Shown here: positions 12,801 to 23,494 of the stretch, one piece after another
Layout of the letters: each line of letters begins with the position of its first letter
How positions within the stretch are numbered: the first letter of the stretch is position 1
NCBI GenBank assembly: GCA_905250125.1
Contig: CAJNOL010000069.1
Coordinates: 62,001-126,000, forward strand
DNA length: 64,000 nucleotides
DNA from: Rotaria sordida
Taxonomy: Eukaryota; Rotifera; Eurotatoria; Philodinida; Philodinidae
Reading direction: 5' to 3'
Made by a program: the position numbers and the translations under genes
Notes under the pieces: model-generated
Databases searched by the model: none
What the model was told of the DNA's origin: nothing
The model's input: the letters and a program-made list of their open reading frames with translations, nothing else

Positions 12801-15800
12801 TTAGGCTGCTCAAGGTGTTGTTCTTGCTTTATATAATCTTAATAGACCAGAATTTACTTTAATGCTTACTGCTTTACCATCTACTTATCAAGTATGTATT
12901 TGTAATTTATGTTAATCAGATTATCTTTGTTTATTAATTTTATTAAAAATTGTTATTAGAGGATTAGATATAAATTTAAATTGAATAGATTAAATCATAA
13001 GCTACCGCGAGAATTTCTCAAAGTGTCAAATTGATTTTCAACCGAGACGATGTTCACTTGATGAGTAATAGAAAAGTCTAGAATGCTTTGTTTTCCCGGG
13101 CCTTCATGTTCGAGATGGATTTTTCAACAGAGAGGTTGTAGTCCCGTCAAGTTGCGTGGAAAATCGATTTCCGATTTCAAACTTTGCACGAATAAAGTTC
13201 TTAATAAGATTAGTTGATTTTGTAACTAATATTTCCTTGTTGGAGATGTAAATATATATAAATGAAATTTACTTTTATACATGAGAGAATTTCGAATGTT
13301 GAATATTTCAGAATGGGAGATACTAGAAAAATTACAACGTGCCCAATGAACTGATCTCATTGAGAATTTTGTTTGTGCAAAGTTTGACGTCGAAAGTCAA
13401 TTTTTCACGTGACTTGAGGAGGATCACAGATTTTTGTTGAAAAGTTCATCCCGAAAATGAAGGTTCGAAAAACCATACTATTGTAGACTTTTTGTATTAC
13501 TCAATTAGTACTCATCAAATGAACATCGTTTCGGTCAAAACGTGATTTGATATCTGGAGATTTTCCCTCGTAAGATGGAAATAAAATTTTTTACTACAGT
13601 AAATCATCTTTTAATTAAACACTGTCGAGTCCAAAATTCTTTGAATCCAGAACCAACTCGACGGGCTCTATCATCTATGGAAGATATCATATATTTTACT
13701 ATGAGATTAAAAAAAACGATTCATAAGATAGATTTCTTTATTAAATCTGAAGTAATTAGAGAACATTTTCTGTATCTTTTATATTTTTTCATTTGAATTG
13801 AAAAAGAAAGTGTTTCAAGAATATTGTTTTACGAAATCTTCTTTTATTGTTTAGTCTCGATGTTCTAGAGTTTTTTAAGCATTGCTGCAAAAACCATCTA
13901 TATACATGTTTATAGACTTTTATTATAATAGAACTTTTGAATTTTTTTAAAATATTTTAATTTTGGTTAGTTTGCTTAAAATATAAATATTCTTTTCTAC
14001 TTTCTCATATATTTGATACAGAACCAAGTGAAATATTGTATTTTTCAACTAATTTGTTTTGTGATAAAATTGTATGGACATAAACAAGAGAATAAAGAAT
14101 ACAATAAATTAATTTTATTTAAATAAATTCATATTCACATCAAATATTGAACCGAACTCTTATTTGTTTAAAGTATAAGTCTCTTGTTAGCAAATGAAAA
14201 GAAAAAAACTAGTCTCTCACTCAATACTAAAAATATGCGTTAAATATGAACTTCTTGATGAAGAATTACAACTAATTTTGGCTTTTCATTTAATAATAAG
14301 AGACTTATACTCTTAAACAAATAAGAGCTTGGTTCAATATTTGATATGAATGTGGACTTATTCTAATAAAGCTATACTCTTGTATTTCTTTAATTTGTTC
14401 CTTATATTAGACTCAGGTCTCCTGTCACTGACATTGTGATATTATTGTAGTCCTTAAAATATATAAGCATGACAAACAATAAATAGACATGTTTAGAGTG
14501 CATTACGGAGACAGGATAGAGAGACAGAAGTAAAAGAGTGCATATGTATTTATATAAGGTAGGCTGTAATAGCCATCAGGTCTGTAAAAAAACAATATTC
14601 AAAGTCACGACGGGAAGTAGAGATGCGCGTGATCAGGTTTTTTGGTCCTGGTAAGTACTTTTCTAATGGTTCCGATCCTGGTTAAGAAAAAACTATCCTA
14701 GAATTTATGTGTATTACATCTAAAAAATTTCTTCAATCCTAACTTTTTGATTTATTTAGTTGACCACAAACACTTTTTTGATTGTCTCTATTGAATTATG
14801 TTCTGATTGATATAATTTATAAAATAATTCGTTTAAAATTATAGAATATTTAACTATAATCTTTAGTTCCAATTGAAACAAGTTTTTTCTCGTAGTTCTA
14901 CACATCTCTAGTTCAGATATGCATTTCTAGTAAAAATCGTTCTGTGCGACTGAGATCTTGTTCAAAATAGAAAATATTCACAAGTGAAACTGCCATTTTT
15001 AATAAATATTAAAATTATATAAAAAACTAATATATTGAACAATTAACTAAGATTTTATCAATTATGTTTGAAATTATTTATATTCATACTCGCCATTTTT
15101 GAAGAATTTCTATAATTTTACAGTAACCTTCGATCATAAATGATTTGAATCAATCACACTTTCTTAGAGAGAAGATAATCGTTAAACACCAGAGAAACAA
15201 AAGAGGTTATTTTCATATTGTAAAAATGTTTAACTTGTTAGTTATCTTTTTATTTTTAAAGAAATTTATTCAATTAAATATTGTGTTTTTTTAGGATGCA
15301 GCTGCAAAAATTCTTCGACCAGCCAATAGCATGCAATCATCCATGCATTCACAACAGGATAATAAGTAAAAACAAACAAACAAAAAAAAAAGATTAATCA
15401 ATAAATTTTCTAATTTGACATATTTTTTTTTTTGTTAAGATTTGATTTTCTTCAACGATCAAATAGTAATGGTTTAACGTCTTCAATGACAAGTTCAATT
15501 CATTCAGATGTTCAAACTCCATCATATGCATCGGATATGCGTGTTTTAATGGAAAATATGCAAGCATTAAATATAAATCATAGACAAGATGATTTATTAT
15601 TATCAAGTTCAAGTTCATTAAAAGATAGTGGTTATCAAGGTAAAACAAAAAAAATTCTTAGTTGTTTTTTTTATTTTCTAATTATTTAAATCTTTTTAGA
15701 CATGCGTTCAAATTCAATTCGACATTATACACCTCAAGCTTATCGTTCTAATCAATCTCAAAGCAATGTTACAGAAACGTCAGATGTACGTTCTTCTTTA

Positions 15801-17910
15801 GGTTTTTTTTTGTAATTTTATCCTTATATTCTTTTTTTTTTCATTAATATTAAAGAGTATTCTTGATGCTGCTGATCGTCCAGCTGCAATTGATATAGCA
15901 CTTAATATGGTTAATCAACAAACATTAGGAAAAGAACAACGTCAACATGCATTACGTTGTATATTAAAATTTTCTAAATTAAATGATTCTGATACATGGA
16001 ATTTAGCATTTAGTAAAACATTAAATATTTTAACACAAATTCTTGATAATGAACAAGATGATACATTATACAAAGTTTATAGTCTTCGTATAATACGTGA
16101 ATTATTAACACATCATACAAGTTTATTTATGAATTATATTGAATTAACTATATTTCGAATCTTAAAAGCACAAAGTGATACGGAAAGTGAAGTAAGTAAT
16201 ATTAGTTATTCCTTTTTTTTGTGTATGTCATCAAATATGAACAAAAATTATTTTTTGTTTTGCAGATAACTCGTTCAGCTGAACAAGCAGCTCATGCTGC
16301 AGCAGAATATTTACCAGCTGAAAATACTGTTCGAGTACTTAAACCAATTATTGAACAAGCAAAATATCCAATGAATCAATCAGCTATTGCAATGTTACAA
16401 AAAACAATTGAATTTATGAATAAAGATACGTGTACAGAATTAATGTCTGAAATGATTCCACCATTGTTAACGGTAATTTTTTTGTTTTTTTTGTTTGTTT
16501 ATTTTAAATAATCAATAATATAAAATATTTAAATAAAAATACTAAGGCTTGGGATACGCATTCCCATAATCTCACCGGTGGAGAAAACGTAAGAATTGGT
16601 TTTTCTTTTCTTTTTATCTTTCTCATACAATTGCTCTGGTTTTATTCCTGTCTTTGCATGTGATATATATATATATATGATCAATGCTATAATATTGATT
16701 TGAAATTTATTTCGAATATAAATAATTCGATTTTTTTCTTTGTTTTTAGTCATGGGATAGTGAAACATCAAGTGTACGAAAAGCAGCAGTTTTTTGTTTG
16801 GTTTCAATTTATTTGGTTGTCGGCGATAGTCTTCGTACTCATTTGCATAAATTAAGTGCAAGCAAGGTAAAAGAAAACAAAAAGAATAAAAAATTGGTTT
16901 CGTTTGAGTTTTATAATTGAGTAAATATGAGATAATCGTACGATTTATTTTAATATAGTCTCGATTTTCAAGAGAAGTTTTGGTAAGATAATATCGCGAT
17001 CTACTATTTTGTTTTTGTGTCGCTGCTTACTCCTATATTGCTTTGTTCATTATTTTTCTAATTGATATTATTTTGATTTATAAAAACAAAATTTTATTAT
17101 TCAAGGTCTTCTTCGTTGATTGATTTTTAATATAATGTTTAATTGAATCGTAATTTTAAATTTCATCATGTGCTTATTAAGGAATATCTTTGAAAGTGAA
17201 TTATATGAGTTTCCTGAATAAAAATTAATTTTTTTCTAAATCTAGTTTAGATTTTATTAAAATATTTCAAAATATTAATAAAAAATATTCTATTTTAACG
17301 GTAAGGAATATATAGAATCATAACTTTCGACTTGGACGACTAGAGTCTATCGTGTCTAAGAATTTCCGACCTGGACTCAGTTTACTAGAATTTTTGGTAT
17401 CTAGATCCGGATCCGGTTGAACCGTACTTTCATACTCTCAATGAAATTTCCTAATCTGAATTGGATAATTATACCTGAAGTTATGAAATACTTCTTTTTC
17501 TGGGTTGTTGTAGTCGGTTACTAGCATGCTCTACACATATCTCTGACGATTAGAGCCTATTGGGTCTAAATTATTCGGTCCGGATGGGATCTATCGACGA
17601 TTAATCAACATTGAAATCTAAACTAATGCCATCGATCCTTATTAGTAATATTCTATGTGCTAAAATGAATGACATAGTAATCATTACATTTGATTTGAAT
17701 TACTTAATTGTTAAGAGACAAAAAAAAGATCAAAATCAAAGTTGATTTTTTTTTTATACATATGAAGTAAAATAATTTTAATTCTTTTTACTTTTTTCTT
17801 TTAAGCTCAAATTATTAAATGTTTACATTTCAAAAGCTCAACAACAAACAAGTAATACAAGCAGTTTAGAAAAATCATCAACAATAAGTGTGAATAGCAA
17901 CAAGATTTAA
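3856..17910 (+). CDS. CLASP: CLASP microtubule plus-end tracking protein (33 exons)
   Basis: CLIP-associated protein, which stabilises microtubule plus ends and kinetochore microtubules through TOG domains. Exons: 3856-4059, 4113-4194, 4252-4295, 4352-4408, 4473-4567, 6361-6436, 6508-6605, 6687-6793, 8179-8301, 8389-8481, 8852-8919, 8991-9083, 9143-9495, 9562-9787, 9905-9981, 10036-10070, 10145-10225, 10277-10309, 11349-11600, 11719-11763, 11918-12048, 12111-12214, 12292-12745, 12805-12891, 15295-15365, 15440-15639, 15700-15785, 15856-16191, 16266-16472, 16547-16588, 16750-16866, 16959-16982, 17806-17910. All junctions are GT-AG and phase-consistent; the sum is 4206 nt (1401 aa). TOG1 covers exons 1-8 (VEIYRHVGEKVRGD in exon 7), TOG2 exons 11-14 and TOG3 exons 22-24. 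The C-terminal CLIP-interacting HEAT domain (SSVRKAAVFCLV) is in exons 28-33. The serine-rich linkers carry two EB1-binding SxIP motifs, SGIP (313-316) and SRIP (710-713). Exons 30 (42 nt) and 32 (24 nt) look optional. An AATAAA overlaps the stop codon. Confidence 0.95.
5448..5500 (+). CDS. CLASP: CLASP candidate alternative first coding exon B
   Basis: ATG at 5448 opens 17 codons (MLTNQSKTF to PSIA) plus two bases and ends at a good donor (GA then GTAAGT). This is the same phase-2 donor as exon 5 (ending 4567), so it can be spliced to the acceptor at 6361 in frame. It lies inside the 1.8 kb intron between exons 5 and 6, and upstream of its ATG the frame is closed by a TAA. A transcript starting here would lack TOG1 exons 1-5. 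Supported by frame and splice site only. Confidence 0.55.
6199..6236 (+). CDS. CLASP: CLASP candidate alternative first coding exon C
   Basis: ATG at 6199 encodes MRRTYSTQTIND plus two bases and ends at the strong donor AG/GTAAGT. The phase (2) again matches the acceptor at 6361, giving an arginine before FGAST. It lies 125 bp before exon 6. An AT-rich stretch with CTATATAATAGC lies about 120 bp upstream and could be core-promoter-like. The MRR- start recalls the short gamma-type isoform of vertebrate CLASP2, though that could be chance. Confidence 0.5.
7497..7644 (+). CDS. CLASP: CLASP candidate alternative first coding exon D (short isoform lacking TOG1)
   Basis: ATG at 7497 opens a 49-codon exon (MDPSLLEQFLGPSST to HTRKSLP) that ends in phase 1 at CCAG/GTAAAA. 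Phase 1 is the end phase of exon 8, so this exon can splice to the exon 9 acceptor (8179), replacing the whole TOG1 domain. Vertebrate CLASPs are known to make such TOG1-less isoforms from internal promoters. The exon is preceded by about 700 bp of intron rich in simple sequence. Composition and codon use look coding. Confidence 0.65.
10430..10990 (-). pseudogene. Degenerate mariner-family transposase in a CLASP intron
   Basis: Read on the minus strand, pieces of a Tc1/mariner transposase appear in the expected order. They are FSD followed by a stop in place of the next Glu, then KYFTIDGIFNRQNDRVW; then in another frame KPIIFEPHETL; then QQDNDRPHAANAF (second catalytic Asp); then, after a further shift, KKWLPNSLDLNILD, corresponding to the family's PDLNPLD region. 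At least two frameshifts and several in-frame stops show that it is dead. It sits antisense in the 1.04 kb intron 10310-11348. No terminal inverted repeats were found. Confidence 0.8.
13005..13571. mobile_element. Palindromic foldback element in a CLASP intron
   Basis: The left arm (about 13005-13196) and the right arm (about 13375-13571) are reverse complements. Shared blocks include ACGATGTTCACTTGATGAGTA near 13040 against its complement near 13510-13530, and CAAACTTTGCACRAA near 13180 against TTTGTGCAAAGTTTG near 13372. Outer ends are CGCGAGAATTTC and its partner GATTTTCCCTCG. There is no coding capacity. It lies in the 2.4 kb intron 12892-15294. Confidence 0.75.
14122..14362. mobile_element. 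MITE-like element with about 80 bp terminal inverted repeats
   Basis: The left arm AATAAATTCATATTCACATC and onward is matched by the complement of 14282-14362. Shared blocks include CAAATATTGAACC, CTCTTATTTGTTTAA and GTATAAGTCTCTT. About 75 bp separates the arms. Length 241 bp, non-coding, in the same CLASP intron as the preceding foldback. Confidence 0.75.
14618..14910. mobile_element. Possible hAT-like non-autonomous fragment
   Basis: The left boundary reads TAGAGATGCG and the right boundary CACATCTCTA, its near complement. Short TAGAGATG-type inverted ends of this kind are common in hAT elements. The flanking 8-mers do not match, so the boundaries are uncertain. It shares the intron with the two elements before it. 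Confidence 0.3.
16983..17805. repeat. CLASP intron with two diverged direct repeat units
   Basis: This last, 823 bp intron contains a unit around 17331-17405 (GACTAGAGTCTATCGTGTCT and onward) that recurs in diverged form around 17546-17600 (GATTAGAGCCTATTGGGTCT). Both are followed by a CCGACCTGGA / CGGTCCGGAT-like block. They look like remnants of a mobile element's subterminal repeats. The rest of the intron is plain AT-rich sequence. Confidence 0.4.
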
Positions 17911-18367
17911 TAAAAATGGATTCTCATTTTGATGTCTTTTGTATGTACATAGAGAGTTAGACTTTTTACCTTTATTCTTAACTTAATTGTGTTTGTCTAT
18001 GTATGTGTATGTGTGTGTATTGAAAAACAAAAGAAAAACAAATGTGAATGATTATGATGATGATGATGATGATCTTTTTTCTTTTATTTCATTTAACGTT
18101 TACAAATGTAGAAATTTGATCACTATTCATTTCTTTTTCTTCTATAGATGATTCAATATTATTATCATTATTACTATTCTTATTGTTGTTGTTGTTGCTC
18201 GTTGTATGTTCTCTTCTTTCATTTTTTTTTGTTCTTCTTCTACTTTTTCTCTTTGTTCAAACAAATTCTTATTATTTTTTTCTTGTCTTCTTCAAACACA
18301 ACTATAAAAAGGAAAATAAATAAGTTAACACAAAAGAAAAGAAAACACATATTGGTAATTTCCTCCA
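17911..18367. other. 3' flanks of two convergent genes
   Basis: Non-coding. It holds the CLASP 3' UTR from the left and the 3' end of the minus-strand ubiquitin-like gene from the right. There are simple runs (GATGAT repeats at about 18052-18072 and a T/C-rich tract at about 18160-18260). I see no further gene. Confidence 0.5.
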
Positions 18368-18646
18368 TTATAAACATCGATATAAATAAAGTGTTGAACC
18401 TTCAGGTATACCAAGTGAACGAAGTGAACAAAATTGATGACAATCAATACGTTGTTGACCAAAACATAACATCATTTCATATTGTGGAATACATAATGCA
18501 CGTTGTAAACCATAGAGTATATCAAGTATACGTGCATCACTATCACTACGTATTCGTACTTCATAGCAACATCCTTCATAGGAAACATAAACAATTGTTG
18601 CTTGGGAATTATTATTGTTATTATTAGCATATGATGTGGACATCAT
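18368..18646 (-). CDS. Small protein with a ubiquitin-like fold (92 aa)
   Basis: A 92-residue single-exon frame. After a polar Asn/Gln-rich start (residues 1-15), the rest follows the ubiquitin beta-grasp pattern: strand ATIVYVSYEG, strand YEVRIRSD, helix ILDILYGLQRALCIP, a Q.L.F-like MMLCFGQQRI, then LRSLGIPEGSTLYLYRC. The last two blocks correspond to the ubiquitin-family 'LxxxGIxxGSxLxL' segment. There is no C-terminal GlyGly, so it is not an obvious conjugable modifier. Codon use is like real genes nearby, and the opposite-strand frame over the same bases is low-complexity. Assignment to a named Ubl family is not possible by eye. Confidence 0.6.
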   Translation of the reverse strand: MMSTSYANNNNNNSQATIVYVSYEGCCYEVRIRSDSDARILDILYGLQRALCIPQYEMMLCFGQQRIDCHQFCSLRSLGIPEGSTLYLYRCL

Positions 18647-20946
18647 ATTTATTTTGATTCGATTGAAAATTTAGGAAAAAAAATTATATGACAAAATGAA
18701 AATATTCAAAGATAATGACGTAGAAATAACTATAGGCGGGTGAGATTTTTTACTATGTATATATGAAAAAAAAATTAAAATAAACAGAATTGGCGCTTGA
18801 TCGGAAATACAGAGAAAGCATCTGTATTATCTATTTCATGACTGATTCGTTAAGGAAATATGCGTGGATGCATTTAAGCACAATAGTAAGATCAACAAAA
18901 GATGGTCGTTAAAATTCTTTCGATCATAGAATAATTAGAATATTAACAACGCATGATCTATCTGAAATAACGATCAACATCAAAAATAACTATCTTGTTT
19001 TTTTGTTCATTAAATCAGTAAGTATGTAGTGGGTGTACATCGAGTTGTTGATGGAAAAATAAATGGCGAGAATATTGTATTATGCTATATACGCATGTAT
19101 AATTGACTTCAACTAACAGATGGCATAATTATTGATTTCGCACAGTGAGTAATTAGAAAATGTAAATATCATTATCATATAAAATCGATTGATCATAGTC
19201 GGAAAAAAATTTTCTATTAAGTAACAATATACAATTGTATATTGTGAAAAATTATGTTTGATTTTATCTACAAGACAAAGCAGATGTTAAGTATGTAAAC
19301 ATTTTCTTCGATAAATAAAGCCACTACATTATTCATCTAAAAAAACGATGTTACTATCATCTAATACTAACTGTTATGTCTCTCGTATTGGTAATGATTA
19401 ATTGTTGAAAACATTGTCTAACACTAGTGTAAATATATTTTAAACAGAATTAATAATCATCATGGACGCGTAAAATTAGACTGTAACTAGGTGAAAATAG
19501 AATTATGCAAATTTTAGGTGTATCTCAAATCAAATCTGAACATTTCAAATTTAAATTTAGTTCTGTTTAATTCAAAAATTAATATTAAAATTAGATCATA
19601 TTTTTACATTTGAAATTTGAAATTACATTCATTGATTTCTCCTTCAACTATACAGTATATTTGTTTTGAAGTAATTAATGCACCGTAATTTCTATATTCG
19701 AGTTGACATTATCTTACTGATAATATTCCTTTTCTTTTCGTTCAGATTGACTCATTCAAAAGGTTGTCTGTCAACAAATTTTCTCGTACTTAAGACACTA
19801 GTTTGACGAAACATTTCCTATTTTTATCTTAACTGAAAAGAAAATAATTATTCATCACTCTAGCAAATTCTAGTTTAGTAGCAATTAGTTTTCGCTTTGC
19901 CATATATAGCTTCAGAATACACGTAAGGTTAAGATATTAGTATAAGCGATATCTGTAGTATGTAGTTATTTGACAACAATGTTTTTTTTTTTTGTTAAAT
20001 GCATTTCATTAAACTAATAATGATTTTTGATCAGATCTAAAAACAAACCAGAACACGATGAACCTAAACTTTCAACACTTGTATAATCTGTTGTTTTTGG
20101 TTAATATGATTTTGATGCACGATAATAAGAGTTTTTTTTGCTAGCAAATGTAATTTGAATAACATTAACTATATAGAATACAAATGCACGATAAGTTTAC
20201 AAACTATTTAGTCAAAATATTTATCCAAGAATTGATATTAAAATTAATGATCATCTTTTTAGCTATTGTCTTAATATTTGTCTATATTGAGTTCTTACAT
20301 CTGGATGAGAGTTCATTTATTTATTTTTTTATCAAAATAAAGATTAAATATATTGAGGGCAAATTATTGCTTGTATGAACAATATATTGTTTTGTTTTTG
20401 TCCTCAAAGTAGCTTTAAATAAGACAATAAAAATATTAAATAAATCAGTTTTTTTTTCTTAAATATTTTATCTTTGCTGTGAATAGAATTGTAAATAATA
20501 GTAATTGCCACATACCGATCAACGGAAAAAAGCTTTTACTAAGGCGGAGATTGGTAGGAAAAGAGAATAAAAGAGAAAGAAAAACCGAGAAAATCTCTAG
20601 TTTCTCTCTTTCTCTTTTCTTTAGCTTTCGTTAATGCCATTCATTCACCTCTTATGCACGCACAACGATATATACCCTTCATGTCATGTATTTCTGACAA
20701 ATTATTGCATGAAATTTAAATGAAAATTTCCTATCATAAAATTCGAAGCACATCATATTAACAAAATGATATTGTCTAATCCCTGACTAAACGAGAAAAA
20801 GATCACGTGTTTTCTTTTCATCTTTATATCATTCTTTATATTGATATTGATACAGATATTTTGATGAGAACTCATTTTAGATTCATTTTTACTCCTTATT
20901 TCATCATCCTCATCTTTATTTTTCTTCTTCGTTGTCAATCAACAAC
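18647..20946. other. 2.3 kb intergenic region, no gene seen
   Basis: AT-rich spacer between divergent genes. It contains a perfect 22 bp palindrome at 19224-19245 (ACAATATACAA and its complement) and many stop codons in all frames. Small frames at 20184-20378 (+) and 20753-20938 (-) are low-complexity and not convincing. The neuropeptide gene promoter should lie near 20,600-20,940. Confidence 0.4.
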
Positions 20947-22060
20947 ATGAAGCTATACGTCTTTATATTTGCTATCTTGATGATTTTGGTACAAACAATC
21001 TTTAGTCAAGCCACGCTCACGCAGAGTGTTTTGGACAATAACAATCTTAAACGGTGAGTGTATACTAGAAAACATAGAGACTACCTATGTGTGTGCCAAA
21101 GTTCCGTTTTATCTATTGTCACATAGTATTTCCGTTTAATGACATGATAGTCTTTCTTCGTTTGTTGTTTTTCTATGTTTCATTTCGTATTTTAATTCGA
21201 ATTGTCATATACATTTACTGAATCCTCCTACCGTCTACTGATTACTTTACAATCGAATCAACTTTTTTTGCTTTGCTATTGTTGAAAACAATAAGATATA
21301 TTTTGTTATAAATTTAAAGGCACGAGAAAAAATGTTCTATATGACGTGATCAATTGTTCAGTTTACCTATCTGGCCTCAACGCTCATAAATCATTTTAGA
21401 TATTGTATGTGTAAAATGTTTCCGTTATGACATGAAAATTTTTCTAATGATATACTATGTCAAATAAAAACTCAATAGAGGGTCAATTTTTAAAGAGGCA
21501 TTCTACTTAAAATAGAATAATGTAAATCAAATATATATATTCATAATATTGTTGTCCGACGACAATGATATTGACAAACGGAAGTCAATGTCATTACGAA
21601 TGGATTTATAAACATTGGCAACTAAAACGTAAAAAATATTTTTTCCCGCCCTGTTGTCATGTCTAATAAATAAATACAAAAAAAAAAGATTTACTTCAAT
21701 GTCAACGTTACTGTTTAAATTCATCAATTTTAATTGTTTGTTTATTTTTGTTCGTAGTATGAGTAGTGCCTGGGGTAAACGCATGTCATCAGCTTGGGGA
21801 AAACGTATGACATCAGCATGGGGAAAACGAGGTGAGAGTGATAGTGATGAACTTTACAATCATCTTCTTCGAGAACTTTATCATCAAGCTCGTCTTAGTA
21901 AATATGACTATCCTCGATATCCAATTGACAATGAAGGTGAGAATATGATTTTAATTATGATTAAATATTTCTATATCATTATTTAGTTTATGAACAATAT
22001 TTAGCACAGCGTACATCATCAAACAATGACGACGAAGCTGCACCACAAAATGTGTCATAA
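20947..22060 (+). CDS. Neuropeptide precursor with three W-amide peptides
   Basis: Three exons, 20947-21053, 21758-21936 and 21987-22060, with phases that fit; 119 residues in total. Residues 1-20 form a typical signal peptide (MKLYVFIFAILMILV then QTIFS). A dibasic LysArg at 35-36, created across the first splice junction, is followed by three tandem units: MSSAWGKR (37-44), MSSAWGKR (45-52) and MTSAWGKR (53-60). In each, the Gly gives a C-terminal amide and KR is the convertase site, so the predicted products are MSSAW-amide twice and MTSAW-amide. Residues 61-119 are an acidic, Tyr-rich spacer ending DDEAAPQNVS. Trp-amide peptides are known from the MIP/allatostatin-B and related families, but these pentapeptides lack the second Trp of MIPs. 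Secreted, probably neuronal. Confidence 0.88.
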
Positions 22061-23494
22061 GGAATTAAAAGAAGCTGCCATCATAAATAAAACATTCAAG
22101 CATACAGTTTTTTCGCTTATTTTTTTTGTTTTTTCGAATTTCTGTAGAATTCTATTAAAAAAACCCAAGTCATTCAACGTGCTGTACGCGTTAAACATCA
22201 TCTTTTTGTTTGACTTCAATTAACTATTTTCAAAAAAAAATATAACACTACTAATCTGAAAAAAATCATATGTAAAAATATTTTCTCGATCGTCAAAATC
22301 TGATTATTACGCAAGAAAATGCACAGCCTAAAATAAGTGTCTCATGAAAGATTGTGAAGAATTTTTTGCTTTTTTTTCAGATTGTAACAAATATTGATTG
22401 TCTCCTGTGGCATGAAGAAAGAGAAAAATAAATACACACAGGTATATTAATGATGTACGACTGATCGCGAATATGAAATTCCTTTTTATATAATATTGTG
22501 ACGATTTTCTTAAAATATAAATCAAAAATATTTTCATATTTTGTTAAATATAAGTTCTAATTCGAACATGTTTTCTTCATATATCATTCATGACACAATC
22601 TCGTAGATTTTGCTGATTAGTATTTTTATTTTAAGTGAATATTGATACTCTCCTACTTGACATATTTATAATCGATTTGTTAAGTTGCATAAATAAATCG
22701 TTGTTTATCACAGATTAGATAGAATTATATAAAAAGCTTATATAAAAATTTTTTTTCCGATTATGAAGAAATAACTAAAGCAGAAAAAGATGACACTGAT
22801 AGCCATTTCTTTCTTATGATAGCTGTCATACTCATTTTTTTTTCTTTCTGTAAGTCTCTTAAGAAGCTTATTATCAACCTTTTTTCTTTCTTGTGTTCAA
22901 CGAATAAAATTTCCGATTTTTCATATTATCATAATTCTTCTTATTCTTTGAAGAATAATTAAAAATTATATTGAGAAAAAATAAATCAATGAATGATTCT
23001 ATTTTGTTTTTATTATAATATCATAAAAGAACAATAGTAGATCAAATATTTGGTTCTAAAGAAAAGAAGCTTTTATTTAATACGAATTTATAATATCAAT
23101 GTAGGAGACAAAAAAAAACACAACCTAATCCAATGAAGAAAAAAGAAACAGGTATCTTAACGCAGAAGAAACATAAGAAAGTTCGTTTTTTTTTATACAA
23201 TATGAATACATCATTGAAAAAAAGATAATGTTGGTAAAATACTGTTAGTTATAAGAAAAAAAAGTGTCTTGTTTAAATAAATACGATTAAGAAGAACCAT
23301 TCGGTTCGACATCCCTATAATAAATATGTAAGTAAATAAAGAAGAAATATTTATTAAGACTGTATATGCATGCAATCAATCATCTTTTTTTCTTTTGTAA
23401 AATAATGATCCAAAAGATATACATGCAAGAACATGCAGCATACAGTGAAAAAAAAAGTTATCATTGATAAACATATTGTAAAACTTCATTGTTC
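22061..23494. other. Intergenic region between convergent genes
   Basis: 1.4 kb of AT-rich sequence between the neuropeptide gene and the 3' end of the CRMP-like gene. An AATAAA about 30 bp after the neuropeptide stop is its likely poly(A) signal. No other gene or repeat is evident. Confidence 0.45.

Noticed and set aside
15394..16861. Minus-strand frames over CLASP exons and introns
   Set aside because: They lie opposite phase-consistent CLASP exons and have no similarity of their own.
18148..18627. Plus-strand frame of 159 codons
   Set aside because: Tyr/Ser/His-rich antisense shadow of the ubiquitin-like gene; the minus-strand reading follows a known fold and this one does not.
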